Source: Zantedeschia hybrid cultivar | Taxonomy: Eukaryota > Streptophyta > Magnoliopsida > Alismatales > Araceae | NCBI GenBank assembly: GCA_030544215.1 | Contig: JARZZO010000013.1 | Span: 49,495,196-49,559,195, forward strand | Length of the DNA: 64,000 nt | Direction: 5' to 3' | In this document: piece by piece, positions 1 through 12,371 of the stretch | How positions within the stretch are numbered: the first letter of the stretch is position 1 | How the letters are laid out: each line of letters opens with the position of its first letter | The notes under the pieces: model-generated | What the model was told of the DNA's origin: nothing | The model's database searches: none | The model's input: only the letters and a program-made list of their open reading frames with translations | Translations under genes and position numbers: made by a program

Positions 1-605
1 CCGTGACGTCGGCCGCCGTCCGGAGAGTAGAACGCCGCAGTGGAGGTGGAGGTGGTAGTGGTAGGAGCTAGGTAGAGAATGGAGTGGAGGGAGAGGTGAA
101 ATGGTGGGAGGAAATGAGGGAGGAGGAAGAATCGTCGCCGAGATCGTCGGAGGGGAAAGAGAGAAGGAGAGAAGGAGAAAATGAGGGAAATAAGGAGGGC
201 TCGCGGGGTTAACCAGAGACTGGCTAAAACGCGTCGACCTCCACGGACGTCTATCAGGTGACGCGACGGCCGCTCTGACAAGATTCTGAAACGTGTCGTC
301 CTACACAGACGCCGTTCAGAACACTTGTCAGGGCCGTACTCTGACACACCCAGAGTCTCAGTCTGAAAGGCGTCGTCCCACGCAGACGCCGTTCAGACGA
401 CGCGACAGGTCCGTACTCTCGCGGCCCGAAGCCAGTCCACGTGGCACCCACGTGGCAGAACCTAAAACGCATCTGCAATGGTGGACGCCGTTTAAACCGC
501 GTCGAGCCCGCTCGACACGAAACATCACAGATCTCCAGACCCTGCTAGGGCCAGAACTACAGGGTCCGACCCCGAAAACCGGATCCGAAAGTCTCGATCC
601 TTACA
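1..605. mobile_element. Right end of a TGTAACGACC-type LTR (cut by window edge)
   Basis: This stretch is similar along its length to 36941-37533, the right end of the complete solo LTR further along. Both end in CGATCCTTACA, so this copy stops at 605. Its left end lies outside the window, so I cannot say whether it is a solo LTR or part of a whole element. It carries four GCGTC dyad modules, near 226-254, 287-319, 364-396 and 464-493. The open frames here are not gene-like. Confidence 0.8.
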
Positions 606-1290
606 GGGTGAGACGTTGCACCTCGATCACCTTGAACGAATGCGACCGTCCACAAGACTCTCTAGGAATGTCACTCTGTGGAAGAGAGAAGGACTATTGC
701 CAAAAGGCACCTACAGAAGGTGTCTTTTCAGGTGTCTCTTTACTCCTCGCCGTGCAGGCATGACAAGGAGTGAGAGGGCAAGTGAAGGAAGAAAACTTCG
801 CTTGACCCAAAAGTACCAATGGGCCGACCCTTTAAGTCTTCCTACCTCAAGCCTGGAACTCATTACGAAGGTCGGCCATATCTTAAGGCCCACGCGGACC
901 CTCGTGCAGGTACTGAGACTCCTTATTTTGACCAGAACTAGAGACTCGAGGCACCCGAAGCCGCTTGGACCCCAGAACGAAATTGAGTCCAGGAGTTTGC
1001 TCTCGGCATGACTTTCCCAACTGAAATCAACTTTTCCCGTGGACTCGGTTGCTATATAAGACCCCTAGTCCAATCGGTATAAGTACGCTTTCGAAAGTCG
1101 AAACTTCTCATTCTCCAGCCTTCTGACTTAAGCATTAAAGGATGATCCCTCGGACTGCCAGAAGCCCTCTAACGGTGTTTCCTTTCGCAGGGACTGTAGG
1201 ACGACATTCTTCTGATTGGAGACGAAGGACCCTGATCACACTGGATGAGATTTTGACCCATCACTACCAAAAGTAGAATTTGACTGATAT
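606..1290 (+). mobile_element. Degraded LTR-like remnant with a TATA box
   Basis: No protein is recognised. A TATA sequence (CTATATAAG, about 1051-1059) is followed by a leader and a segment near 1125-1190 with the look of the U5 region of plant gypsy LTRs (CTGACTTAAGCAT, then TTTCGCAGGGA). The LTR ending at 605 was probably inserted into it. Neither terminus nor a TSD could be fixed, so this is inference from resemblance. Confidence 0.35.
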
Positions 1291-2928
1291 CCTTCCTTGT
1301 GAAAAAAAGATCTAGTGCCATTGAGTCATATAGGTTCTTTGGCAAGACCTGTCAAGCGGATCGGCCTTTTTTTCCCTTGTATAACTGGCCCTCTTTGGTT
1401 CGATTTTACTTTTTTGTATATTTTTTAGTGTCGCAGATGTCCTAATATAAAATGTCTAAATCTACAGATCATGGGCATAGATAAGGGAATCGGTCCCTGT
1501 ATTTAAGAGTCAAAGCAGAAATCATAATATCCATTTAAGGGTAATAATGCTCATAATAGCTAGGTTAGATGCAGGTCTTTTTTTTTTTGTTCAAGTGGCC
1601 TAATATTTACAGGCCATTTCAAAACAAAGAGAGTTCAATTTTAAATAATTTAAATATGTTTTTAGATAACTATAATTTTTTATATTTATTTAGATGATAA
1701 GTATGAAAGAATCTTTTTCACGCATAAGAGCTAAAAACAAATATATTCCAAAAAAACTTATAAACTATCTAAATAGAGGGAGTATGAAAGATGAGTCCCA
1801 CTTGGCCCACAGCGCGGGTGCTGAAGTTCGATATCTGTGAAGCAAGTTTTTTATTTCTTTACCGAGTTGGGGATTTTCTCAAACTCGACATTCATGCCGT
1901 TCAGTTTTAATTTGAACAATTACAAATTTTTAAAAAAATCATCATACAATCTGAATTGTTGGATTAAGCGAATTTATGATCTTATGTTGTACTGTACTCT
2001 AACGATGCAGCTCATTATTAGATTGCGCCCGGCGTAGGAAGTATTATTTCCTAGATGAGTAGGACTTGTTACACCGCATCTGGTGCGGTACAGGACGCAT
2101 TGCACGTGTGGGCAGCCGTCAAATTTAGTTGCGGCAGTTCAAATTTTTTTATTATTTTATTTTTATGATTTTTTTAAAGTCATTTTTATATGTTTGACAC
2201 ATTCATATAATTTAATCTTTGATCGAACGAACAAATTTTTTTTTAAAAAATCATTATTATTGATTTACTTTTTATTTTTAAAATTTTATATCATTATTTA
2301 TTGATTTAATTTTTATTTTTAAATCTTTTTTAAATTGTCTGATCGAAGATTAAATTATATAAACATGTCGAATAAAATAGAACCCATCATAAAAAAAAAT
2401 TCAAAAAACAATTTTTTTTTTTAAACTACACCTCATACGTTCCAGCAACTCTAACTCTTCCTAAATAAGTAGACTGGAAGGGTCCAGTCATGGATCGTGG
2501 GTTTTTCATAGCAGCAGGGGACAAGTGTCGTGCTCTTGGAAAGGGAGGGATCGAGCCTGGTTCTTGGGGTCCTCGCTACTGAGTACACCACGCATCGCCC
2601 TTTAACCAGAGACGGTGATGGGTCCTGATGGGCACCTGATGCTGTGGCCTCCGCGTTGCCCTGTGTCCGTTCTGCTCGAAAGAATGCCCCTGTGAGTGAG
2701 AGGCCACAGTCCAGACACTTTGCTCTCATGATAGAAGCCAGAAATTACAAAAACATGAACAAAACTGGATAACTACAAATACTTACAAAAGATGAACGCA
2801 CACCGCATTACAAACATCTAAAGATAAAAGAGAAAGAAGGAGAGAAATGGAGAAGCTTCACGGCCAGTAGTTAACCGCCACGTCGTCCCTCGAGACCTCT
2901 GCTTATGCACTGTGCATCCCCACCGGCG
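1291..2928. other. AT-rich spacer
   Basis: Mostly AT-rich low-complexity DNA with homopolymer T and A runs. I see no gene. A foldback repeat inside it is listed separately. The stretch 2930-3038 is the 3' flank of the DUF506 gene on the minus strand. Confidence 0.6.
2136..2412. repeat. Imperfect foldback repeat, AT-rich
   Basis: The left arm (about 2136-2232, containing ATATAATTTAATCTTTGATCG) is matched in inverted orientation by the right arm (about 2338-2412, containing CGAAGATTAAATTATAT). The loop is AT-rich. This is the layout of a non-autonomous foldback element or MITE. No TSD was found. Confidence 0.5.
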
Positions 2929-3038
2929 TCACGCCGCACCCGGCAGCGCTTCTGGCTTATCGTGCACCAGAACGCACCACCCAAAGCTAACACCCTCCTC
3001 CTCCGCCCACCGCCGCGATGAGATCCTTACTGTCCTGC

Positions 3039-3983
3039 TCATCTCGTCCTGGTAGCCAGCGGGATCACACGCTGTGCCGCCGTGTCGAACCCTACGTACC
3101 GGCAGTTCACATCCCGGCCGGGGGTGAAGGAAGACGCCGCCGCCGCCGGGGTGGTGGTGCCCGAGGGCGCGGGGTTGAGGGTGCGGCGGTAGGGCCCCAG
3201 CCACTTGGCCTGCATGTAGCGGCCCTTCCGCCAGGGAGGCACGTACATCTCCCTCGCCCGCAGCGACCGCTTCACCGCGTCGGCCAGCAGCCTCAGCAGA
3301 CGCTTCAGCTCCTCCGGCTTCCCCACGTATACCCGCGGCAGCTCCGCCGCCACGCGTGCGTACTCTGCTGTCGGCCGCGCGATCTCGAACTCCGCCGCGA
3401 ACTCCACGTCGACCAGGTACCTCTGCTGCTGAGAGGGCTGCGCCGCCGGGGCTACCACGTCGATGTACTCGTAGCTCCCGGCGGTGATGCCGCCCCGGTT
3501 CTCCCACCTGGCCTTGCAGATCCCAGCATTGTATCCTCTTTCTCTAAGGGAGCTCATCACCGCCCTCTGGAACGCCGGCCGGTTGGGGCGCAACCCGGCG
3601 AGCCTCTCCACGGCCTCCGTCACGTCCGCGGCCAGATCCGGCCTGAAGCGGTCCGCCCCCGCCGAGGGCCTCAGCACGTCGCGAACCATCGCCACCACCG
3701 GCGCGGGAGGCAGGGACCGGTCGCCCTCCCCGTCCGACCCCACCGAACCGGCATCGTCGTCCTCTCCCTCAGCCCCTTTGGCAGTAAACCCGGCGTCGTC
3801 CTCGTCGGAGAAGAAGAAGCCGTCAACGAAGCCGGAGAGCTCGCTGCCCTGGTGCTCGCTGCCGCTGCTGCCGCTGGCGTAGCCGGCGAGGCGGCAGTCG
3901 TCGCCCCTGAGGCAAGCCTTCACCTTGTCGTCCAGCGGGTCGGTCACCCGCTTTGCGCGCCCCCTTCCGGTCGCCGGCGCCAT
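3039..3983 (-). CDS. DUF506 family protein (PDDEXK-like), copy 1, intact
   Basis: A single open exon of 314 codons from the ATG at 3983; the longer open frame upstream begins with GTG and lies across the promoter. The protein begins MAPATGRGRAKRVTD. It has an acidic linker (about residues 60-100), a central part with SSLRERGYNAGICKARWE, the family core VDVEFAAEFEIARPT (about residues 188-206) and PPWRKGRYMQAKWLG (about 247-262), and ends in TRTR. These motifs are typical of plant DUF506 proteins, a PDDEXK-nuclease-like family; one Arabidopsis member has been described as a repressor of root-hair growth. The molecular function of this copy is unknown and catalysis should not be assumed. GC content is far above the flanks, as in many monocot genes. 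Its three relatives lie on the plus strand more than 39 kb away. Confidence 0.88.
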   Translation of the reverse strand: MAPATGRGRAKRVTDPLDDKVKACLRGDDCRLAGYASGSSGSEHQGSELSGFVDGFFFSDEDDAGFTAKGAEGEDDDAGSVGSDGEGDRSLPPAPVVAMVRDVLRPSAGADRFRPDLAADVTEAVERLAGLRPNRPAFQRAVMSSLRERGYNAGICKARWENRGGITAGSYEYIDVVAPAAQPSQQQRYLVDVEFAAEFEIARPTAEYARVAAELPRVYVGKPEELKRLLRLLADAVKRSLRAREMYVPPWRKGRYMQAKWLGPYRRTLNPAPSGTTTPAAAASSFTPGRDVNCRYVGFDTAAQRVIPLATRTR

Positions 3984-4063
3984 CTCTCTCTCTCTCACAC
4001 ACATTCGGATTGTGGTCACCGCCCGGGTGCAACTACTGAAGCAAACCCAGAGCCTGCGTGCCC

Positions 4064-4071
4064 TTTTTATA
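4064..4071 (-). promoter_or_regulatory. TATA box of DUF506 copy 1
   Basis: TATAAAAA on the minus strand, 81 bp upstream of the ATG at 3983. A (GA)n run lies directly before the start codon. The intact plus-strand copy at 49257 has the same two elements. Confidence 0.6.
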
Positions 4072-4097
4072 GAAGGTAGTGACTGGACGATATCCAC

Positions 4098-6679
4098 ATT
4101 CTTCCAACACTATGCTCCATACTAACACTTGTTACGATTAAAACAAAAAATAAAATTCTCTTTTATAGTTATTAGACAAAACAGAAAGGCAAGAGAAAAA
4201 GGCCAAGTAAACAGAAGTAACCCATCATCTCTCTCTATAACTATCACATTTTAAAAGAAAATCATATGCATTTTTACCCGATTTCAATTTAACAATATAA
4301 AGACTTGTTGTATTATTTCTTCATAAAGAGAATTTGACTAGTTTTATTCCCTAATTCCCAGTGGTTATTTATTGCTTGGATGTATATGGATCTGTATTTC
4401 CACCTATGTCGCGGTCCCGTAACCGCCCGCTGGGAAGTGGGAACCCCGGCGAGGGGGATATACCTAGTACACACTCCCTGCGTGGCGGCATATGCTGTGG
4501 CATCTACCGCGGGGTGCCCATACGCACTCGACACACGCGCTGCAGGAGACACGTGCGGACTATGCGACTCGGCGACTCGGTTACGATCTACTTACTGCCC
4601 TGGGTGACGACGACCGGCGAGACTGCAGCGAACCCCCGCCCTCCGTTTAAAGGATGAAAGCACGAGAAATAGTCCCGATTCATGGCAGCTACTTAGAGTC
4701 CATGTTCAATGAACAAAAATTAGACGGTTCATCCAATTTAAGCTGACGGCATCCATTATATTGCAGTAGCTTAATCAATCTACTTTAAAAATTTAAAGTA
4801 AAATTCAACTATTCATTAAGCTCAGATTTTTAATTAGCTTATCCTTATGGCAAGTGTGTCTACATTCAATGGATCTTTGCTCCCGATAGAATCATTGAAA
4901 GATAAGAGCTGCCAAGTGACCCAGAGAGATTCAGAGGAAAATCCATCCCAAATACTTAGATAGAGACCTAAGTTTTGTAAGAGATTAACGAGATGCATAT
5001 ATAATTGAATTCACCATTTGGATTTTATTCACGCTTGAGAACTTATACTCCGTTTACAGAGGTCTGGCATCTTTCTAGGTTCAACTTTTAGCAACTCATG
5101 TTTGAAATTAGCATGTGATCACGTCTAGACTGCGTTTTGTAATGCCACAAATGAAAACAAGAAATATATAAACCTCTAAAACTGTTGGAAGACTTTAGGG
5201 ATGAATGCAAAAATTATGCCAAACTCAATTGAACTTGGACTAAGGGATCAAGTATCAATACTCTTGATAGGAGTTTTAAAATTCCTGGAGTCATGAAAAA
5301 AGAGAATAAACACAGGAAATAGATAGGGCAAGACTTGCAAATTTGGAAGGGCCAACTCAAGCTTGTGACCCAATCAAGCTGACTGACCATTGAGCAGGTT
5401 GAGATGGAGTCGGATTGAGGGATTGTTCAACTTGGCCTTTTGGTTGACCCCTCACTTCACCTAACCTAACCCAAGTTGGATTGAAATCTTTTACTCCATT
5501 TCTTTTATACTATTTGTATTTTACTTACTCTCATTGATTCAAGATCTTTAAAAAATAGCTGTGTTCTTCTTTTTTAAACTCTCACTTCTCCGTTACTATA
5601 ATAAATGAGTTAATGAGATCAAGCGAGATACAAATGATCTAGAAAAAGTAGAGTAGAGTCACTTTAAAAAAAGAAAGTAGAATAGAGGATCTCCAATTAA
5701 TTTTTATGTCTTTTAAAATTTACAAGCAGTTCTCTAATTTGACCAAGGTCATGAATAGTTGATTTAGAAGAAAAAAATATCTTGATTATCCTTTTCAACA
5801 TTGTCCAAAGGACATATATATACATATATGTACATAAATTATGTTAAAAAGATGGGTATTCATGACATTAATTAAAATGGGAATTTATGCCATGTTTCTT
5901 TTTAAGGAGGGTATCCATGATATTATGGTCTTAAAGAGATATTTTTTGCATAAATAAAAATTCCTTGTTTTTACCATCAAAATATCCAAACATATATAGA
6001 AATGTATATGGATATAAGTACGCAGCCAAAGTTCCGTTATCATTTTCTTCTAACTCTAAGCAAGTCATACACGAATATAATATACGTTTGCAACACCTGT
6101 AATGTGCCACAAACTTTTAATCAGAATTCGCCATACATTGGGTCTGTTTGTTTTTATGTAAAATCTGTCACATGAAAATATTTTCTAGAAAAGTTGAACC
6201 AAAGCTGTTACTTGGTAACTCGTATAATTGTGGTCAATGGAAATATTAATTTGGTGAGCCCCTGGGCCTCCCCACTTTCCCCGATTTTGGCATATGTGAG
6301 ATTAGTTGAGAGGCTGTTTTTTTTTTAATGCCACTTTGATTAGAGAATAGGAGAAGAATAAGCTCAATTTTAATTTGACGGACGGAATGACTTGTACCGC
6401 ATCAGAATTACTTGTACCAGAATAAAGAAAATAATCTATTCTATCTTACACTTAAGAATTGCTTATTCTTCTTATTCCGTCAGTGGACTCTACAAAACTA
6501 TCAAACCGATTATTCTTGTATACGCTATTCTGAATAAGTAATTCCGAATAACTTAATCTGCAATCAAACTGAAAGGTTTTTTGTTCCCAACGGCTGGTGC
6601 TCCTCTCTGAGCTTTGCTTCCATCTCATGTGGATTGTCTCGCTGCTCGTGGAGGCCGGTAATCTGAAAATGCATCTTGA
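4098..6679. other. Spacer between DUF506 copy 1 and the transposon nest
   Basis: Apart from the upstream block, this is AT-rich non-coding DNA. The part at 6360-6560 (GCATCAGAATT and ATTCCG-rich) resembles MITE-like DNA seen again near 41930, but I could not define ends. No gene is supported. Confidence 0.55.
4454..4520 (-). repeat. Upstream block shared with DUF506 copy 3
   Basis: Read on the minus strand, this block (GTAGATGCCACAGCATATGC and following bases, down to GTATATCCC) resembles 48750-48819. Identity by eye is about three quarters over some 65 bp. In both places it lies roughly 0.45-0.55 kb upstream of a DUF506 start codon, in the same orientation relative to the gene. It could be a remnant of the duplicated promoter region, a regulatory block, or part of an unrecognised upstream exon. 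Confidence 0.5.
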
Positions 6680-6752
6680 GGGATCAATGCTTTTTTTTGA
6701 CTGTAAAAGGAGCTTCATTCAAGTAGGAAAAGATACATGGGATAAGTCTGCC

Positions 6753-9700
6753 TCAAGGGCAGAGCAGATACAAGGAGGTAAATTGGATGATAGCCAAGCA
6801 TTCCCAGCGACGGATGTGGCAGCAAACCTGGCAATGGCATGGGCCACACCATTACAAGCCCGAGGAATAAACCTGAGATTAATACAAGACTTATCAAAAA
6901 GGAGTTGACAGTTGTTGATGATGGTCTTGATCTTCTAAGGAGGGGCTCTAAGCTTTAGACAAGCCTGAATGACGATTTCTGCATCGCCTTCAATGAAAAT
7001 TTGAGCGGACAGGTTGGCCTGTGTAGCATACATCAAAGCTTCCCAAAGCGCCAAAGCTTCAACCATTGTAGGATCTTGTGAATCAATGATCTTAGAAAAG
7101 CAATCAATAGGAAGTTCCTGCCCATCTCTGATAATAATGCCAATTGCACCACAATTTGACGAGATAGCACCATCAAAGTTGATCTTATAGGAACCAACCT
7201 TAGGCAACTCCCAACTAGATGAAACTAAGTTCGGTAACCGAAGAGGCTTGGGATTGCAATTAGCAGAGGACAACCAAAACTCAGCATCAACCAAAGCACG
7301 TCTAATAACGGTAATGGGATTAGTTTTGGTACCTTCAAAGATGGTTTTACATCTATTATTCCAGATGTGCCAGGCAACTGAAAAACATGTGGATAAGAAT
7401 GATTTATCTTTAGTATCAATGGTAAAAGGGGGTTTGCTCCAAAGTAGGATTTTCTGATCCAGTTGGTTTTGACCCTGTATGGAGTGATAGTTAAAAGGTA
7501 TTCCGAGCCAAACAAGTCTTGCAAAGTCACATTCAAATATAATATGATTCGTGGTTTCAGGCTTTTCCAAACAAATTTGACACAGGCTGCTAATATTGGT
7601 AACTCTCTTAGCAATGTTTGCGTTGACGGGCAATGCATCAACTAAGCATTTCCATATGAAGTGAAGAACTTTGGGAGGAACAATTCTTCTCAGCAGGGGA
7701 TCCCAAACACATTTCCACACTGGATTGGGGATAGAAGTAGACGGATTTGATGAAGTATCAGACAAATATCTGTAGGTGGATTTAATGGAGAAACACCCCT
7801 GTTCAGTGAGAGGCCAAATGTATTGATCTCCAGAGCCCACTTGCGAGATTGGTAGTACAATGGACTGAATTGCCTTGGCTGAATCTTCAGAGAAAATAGA
7901 GTTTAATAATGGCACATTCCAAATTCCATTCCGTATCAATTGGAAAACCCACATAGGAAGGGTACCATTGAATTGAGGCTTGACAATAGGGGGACCAAGA
8001 TGGTTTGGAATCCACTTATCAGTCCAAATATTGGTGGACAAACCATTATGTATCCTCTTGAAACACAGACAATCCACCAGCTGTCTGACTTTAAGCATAG
8101 CTTGCCAAGGGGCAAAACCCTCAGAGGAGTTGGACAATTCCCAGAAGGAGCAAGCATTCAAATATTTGGCTTTAACCAGCAAGGCCTAGACAAAGCAAGG
8201 ATCAGTGATAAATTTCCATACCAGTTTCATCACACAGGTCTTATTGAGAATCTCCAAGTCTCTAATGCCAAGACCACCAAGATAATGATGTTTTTTTATG
8301 GTCTCCCAATTTCGAAAATGAATCTTTTTATGATCCTCTTTGTCACCCCATAGGAAGGAACAAAGAATGGAATTCAATCTAGCTAGAGTCTTCATAGGAA
8401 GTAAACCAATACCCATAACATGAATGGGAATTACAGTTAAGACAGAGTTGATAAGAGTGACCTTTCCTGCCATTGAGAGTGTGTGAGCCTTCCATCTCTT
8501 GAGCTTAGCTGTCAATTTGCCTTCCTAATAAGAGAGTTGATCAATTTTCCTTCGATTAGGCCAAAAGGAAACCCCAAGATATTTATGCTCATTAGACATA
8601 ATAGGGATATGGAATTGAGTAGAAATATGTCTGCAGATTTCAGAGGGTGTATTGTAATTGAAAGCCAAACCAGATTTGAATCTATTGATATGCTGACCTG
8701 ACCATGCACCGTATGTACTAAAATAGTCTAAGAATTCTTGGATCTCTAAATCCTTAGCTCTGCCATATATCACCACATCATCTGCAAACATTAAGTGAGA
8801 GATAGTAGGAGCATTCCTACAGGCTTTAAAGGCACTAATCCTGCCATCATTCACCCGAGAATTGATGAGTTGGGTTAACATCTTAGCACATAGGATGTAA
8901 AGATAGGGAGATAGGGGACATCCCTGTCTGATACCTCGAAAGGAGATAATATGACCAACATTCTGGCCATTAATAGTGACGGAGAAAGAGGCAGTGGAAA
9001 CACAAAGCATAAGTATGTTAATTGCATCAGCAGAGAATCCAAATTTGCCCAAAGTAGCAGCTATGAAATTCCATTCAAGTGTATCATAAGTCTTTGCAAT
9101 GTCCACTTTCATGCTGAATATGCCTTCCTTACTTTTTTTCATAGAACGTACCAATTCCTGAGTGATTAAGATGTTATCCAGCAACATTCTGCCAGGTACG
9201 AATGCAAATTGATTAAAAGAAATAAGTCTACACAGAAGCTGTTTGATCCGAGAAGCCAGGATTTTAGCACAAATCTTGTAGATTACATTGGTCAAACTGA
9301 TGGGCTTGTAATCCATAGGTGTAGCTGGAGAGTTTACCTTAGGAATTAAAACAATGTTGGTGTGATTCAAAGACTGAGGCATGATAGAATTCCGGAAAAC
9401 ATCCTGAATTAGATCAACTACCTCCTTCTTGACAATATCCCAATTCTTCTGATAGAAAGCAGGGGGAGAACCTTCAGGACACGGGGCTTTGCATGGGGCC
9501 ATACTGAACAAGATAGCCTTGATTTCTTATTCCGAGGGTATGCTGCAAATGCATAACTTCCCTGGTAACCAGTATGTTATATAAGTCAGGAGCTTGCCAA
9601 AATTTGAAGGAAGGATCCGGGTCTTGAGACTGGCACATATCCCTGAAGTACTCAATAAAGATATCATTGACAATACTTTCATCAGTAATCCAAGCACCAG

Positions 9701-10804
9701 ATTGTAACTGAACACCTGAAATATGGTTAATAGTCCGCCTGCAAAGCACAGAAATGTGAAAGAATATGGTGTTTCTCTCCCCCTCTAAGTGCCAGTGAAG
9801 TTTGGCACGTTGCTTCCAGTAATCGTTTTCATCAATGATGGCTTGGGTATAAAGCCTATTAATCAACTGGCCTTCTCTAATGGATTCCTCATTACTTGGG
9901 CCCGAGTCAATATCATTGAGGCGCTTACTCAGCAACTCCAATCTAAGATTGGCATTGGAGAAATTCTCCCGCTTCCACTTCCTCAAGAGTCTTTGAAGGC
10001 AATTAGTTTTGCAAAGATAATTGGAATCCAGTAAAGGAGTGGTAGACCACATATTCCTTAAGGAACTGTCAAAATTGTCCTGTAGAGCCCAAGCAGTTTC
10101 AAATTTGAATGGCCAGCATTTCTTACTGGAATTGGCTGCAGTGTTAAGGAGAATGGGTCGATGGTCACTGGCAATCCTGGGTAGATGCAAGACTTTAGCT
10201 TTAGGGAATTTAAGATACCAATTAGAACAAACAAGACCACGATCGAGCCTTTCTTTGATATGAAAAGAGGGAGCTCTGTTATTAGACCGGGTGTATGCTG
10301 GCCCTTCATGAAGAAGATCAATGAGCCCAGACTGACATATAAATGATTGAAATTTCCTGACTTGGTAATGGGTAACTGAATTCCCACCATATTTCTCCTG
10401 TTGGCCAATAATCTCATCCAGATCTCCAATGAGACAGATAGGGCTATTTATGTTATGAATATAAGAATAAGTATTGTCCCAGGAGCATAAACACACATCA
10501 AAAACCAATGAGAGCCATTGAGCTCCTCTATTCTAGCTAAAATGTGATTCTGGTCAGAATGAGTGACCTTGAGGTTGATCAAAGAATTCCACCAAAGCCA
10601 GAGACCACCAGCTAAGCCATTCGCTTGAACAATGTGATAATTATCAGTCTGTCTGGATTTGAAGAAGTTTACACTATACTGTAATTTTGCTTTAGTCTCT
10701 TAGAGGAACCAGATATCGGGCTTCACAGAATGGGTCAGTTGCTTTATGAAGGGAACTGTCACTGCCCCTTTAATACCTCGACAGTTCCAAGAAATTATCC
10801 TCAT
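6753..10804 (-). pseudogene. LINE ORF2: endonuclease, reverse transcriptase, RNase H (broken)
   Basis: The ATG at 10804 opens with MRIISWNCRGIKG, the usual start of the plant L1 apurinic-type endonuclease. Reverse transcriptase follows, with GIRQGCPLSPYLY and the catalytic FADD (within about 9500-8530). A zinc-knuckle-like tail lies near 7620-7500, and the RNase H has INFDGAISSNCGAIGIII near 7190-7110. The frame is broken by a nonsense codon at 10700-10702, a frameshift near 10480, a frameshift and TAA near 9530-9560, further stops near 8525 and 8184, and one near 6934. The reading frame can be followed to a stop at 6753-6755. Length (about 1350 codons) is normal for the family. In life it would have nicked the target and copied LINE RNA in place. 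Confidence 0.88.
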
Positions 10805-10806
10805 TT

Positions 10807-10811
10807 GGGGA
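10807..10811. repeat. Left TSD of the copia element (GGGGA)
   Basis: GGGGA directly before the TGTTGG terminus; it is repeated at 34495-34499 directly after the AACTAACA terminus. Confidence 0.9.
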
Positions 10812-12351
10812 TGTTGGATTTTCTCGGTTTCTCCAGATCGCTCACGCAGCGGAAAAATAAAATATTTACAGCGATCCGTTCCCGTTTCGGATAACTAAAA
10901 TACGATAATCGGATTATCGAAGTTCTCACCGTGTGCGGATTCGAATCTGCAGCCGTTCGGTTCCGTCGGTTTGACACCGCAAGCCGCGCAAGTGCCCGGC
11001 CTCTAGCGAAGTCCACGTGATCCTCCCCGCGACGGATATCCTCGAGTTCGTCGTTCTTCGCAGCCCGCGAAGCCTCCGCTGGTCGCCGCAATGATCGCCG
11101 CAGTTCGCAGACAATTTCCCGTCGAACGGGATTTGGGCAGATCTAGATCTGCCTGGACTCCAGAGGAAGACAGAAACTGAGGAGGGGCGGCTAGGGTTAG
11201 CAGCAGCTTGGCCTGCTCAGCCCGTTCGCTATGTTTTATACTAACCGCGCGGTTTTTCACAAAAACCCCCGGTTTATATAAAACCCACTTATTTATCCAT
11301 CGCCTTGAGAATCATGTGCGTGTGACCCTCTAGGCCCAAGTACCAGTCCAGTTAATGGCCCAACAAGCCCAGTGACTCCTCACTGCCTTTATTAATTAAT
11401 TAATAACCCTTTATTAATCAATTAATCAATCGAATTGATGTCGCACATCGAATTCGACCGGGCCTCCGATCACGTTGGGTGCCAAGCAACACCGCGTGAA
11501 CCCGGAAGGTATTTGGGATTAAGTAACCCACTCTTGGAACCTTTCCGTCGACAGTTACCGCGTGGATATAATCCTTCATTCGTACAATGCTCTCGAGTCA
11601 ACTCAGGGCATGGCGAGCTGTCAAACCCTAGCCAGTTGACTCACTTGGATTGGATGCCGCTGATGAATATCGGAAAACTCTTTTCCCGATATTATCGTCC
11701 GCCCTGGCCAGGGACTTTCGCGCATCCTTCCTAGAGCATTCTCTCTCTAAGTACCGAGAGCGAATGATTCCTTATTGACACACAATTCCCTTCGACGGTA
11801 TTCCGCTGCACCCAATCCTTGGCGTATTAGAATCCCGTGGCTAGAGATTCGTATACCAAGGTCAAAGTACAGAAGTCCACCGCCAAGGTGTCCTTGGTGT
11901 CTCAGGTCCGAAGACCATCCACGCAACTGCGACAATAGAATCAAGCTGGTTGACAGTGAGGTACGATACCATCCAGCGATTCAGTCGGATCAGTTCAGTG
12001 AACTCATTCTACAATGAGCACCTACAGATTCGCCTTAGTGTCTCCACACAAGTGACTTATGAGACCAGTCACCCTCATCATATGAGCAGGAGGAATATGT
12101 ACTAGTCTAACCGGATATCCGATATCCTTCTCGGATATCCTCCGACTAGGAACGATTAAGAATATGTGTGTTTAAGTGATCAGTCTCATTAGTATGATCT
12201 CATCATAATCTGATCACCATAGCACGTATTCACGGACTTCATTATGAAACAATAATTAACGCGATTTACACATAATGAATATTATGCCATTTTATTAATA
12301 ATGAACGAGATTTACATTATTAGATTGGCTTGTAGGCCACCTAAACTAACA
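10812..12351 (-). repeat. Copia 3' LTR (left copy)
   Basis: 1540 bp. On the plus strand it runs from TGTTGGATTTTC to CCTAAACTAACA, so in element sense it is TG...CA. It is about 98% identical to 32949-34494. Confidence 0.93.
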
Positions 12352-12362
12352 ATCTCCCACTT
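12352..12362 (-). other. Copia polypurine tract
   Basis: In element sense AAGTGGGAGAT lies directly before the 3' LTR, in the usual place for the primer of plus-strand synthesis. Confidence 0.75.
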
Positions 12363-12371
12363 AGACTAAAG

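Noticed and set aside
293..1011. Open frames of 131-156 codons near the left edge
   Set aside because: They run across the end of an LTR and into an older LTR remnant, with no domain and no start context.
3018..4079. Long plus-strand frame opposite DUF506 copy 1
   Set aside because: Shadow of GC-rich codons on the other strand; Arg/Pro/Gly-rich with no family features. The similar frame opposite copy 3 (49449-50345) is rejected for the same reason.
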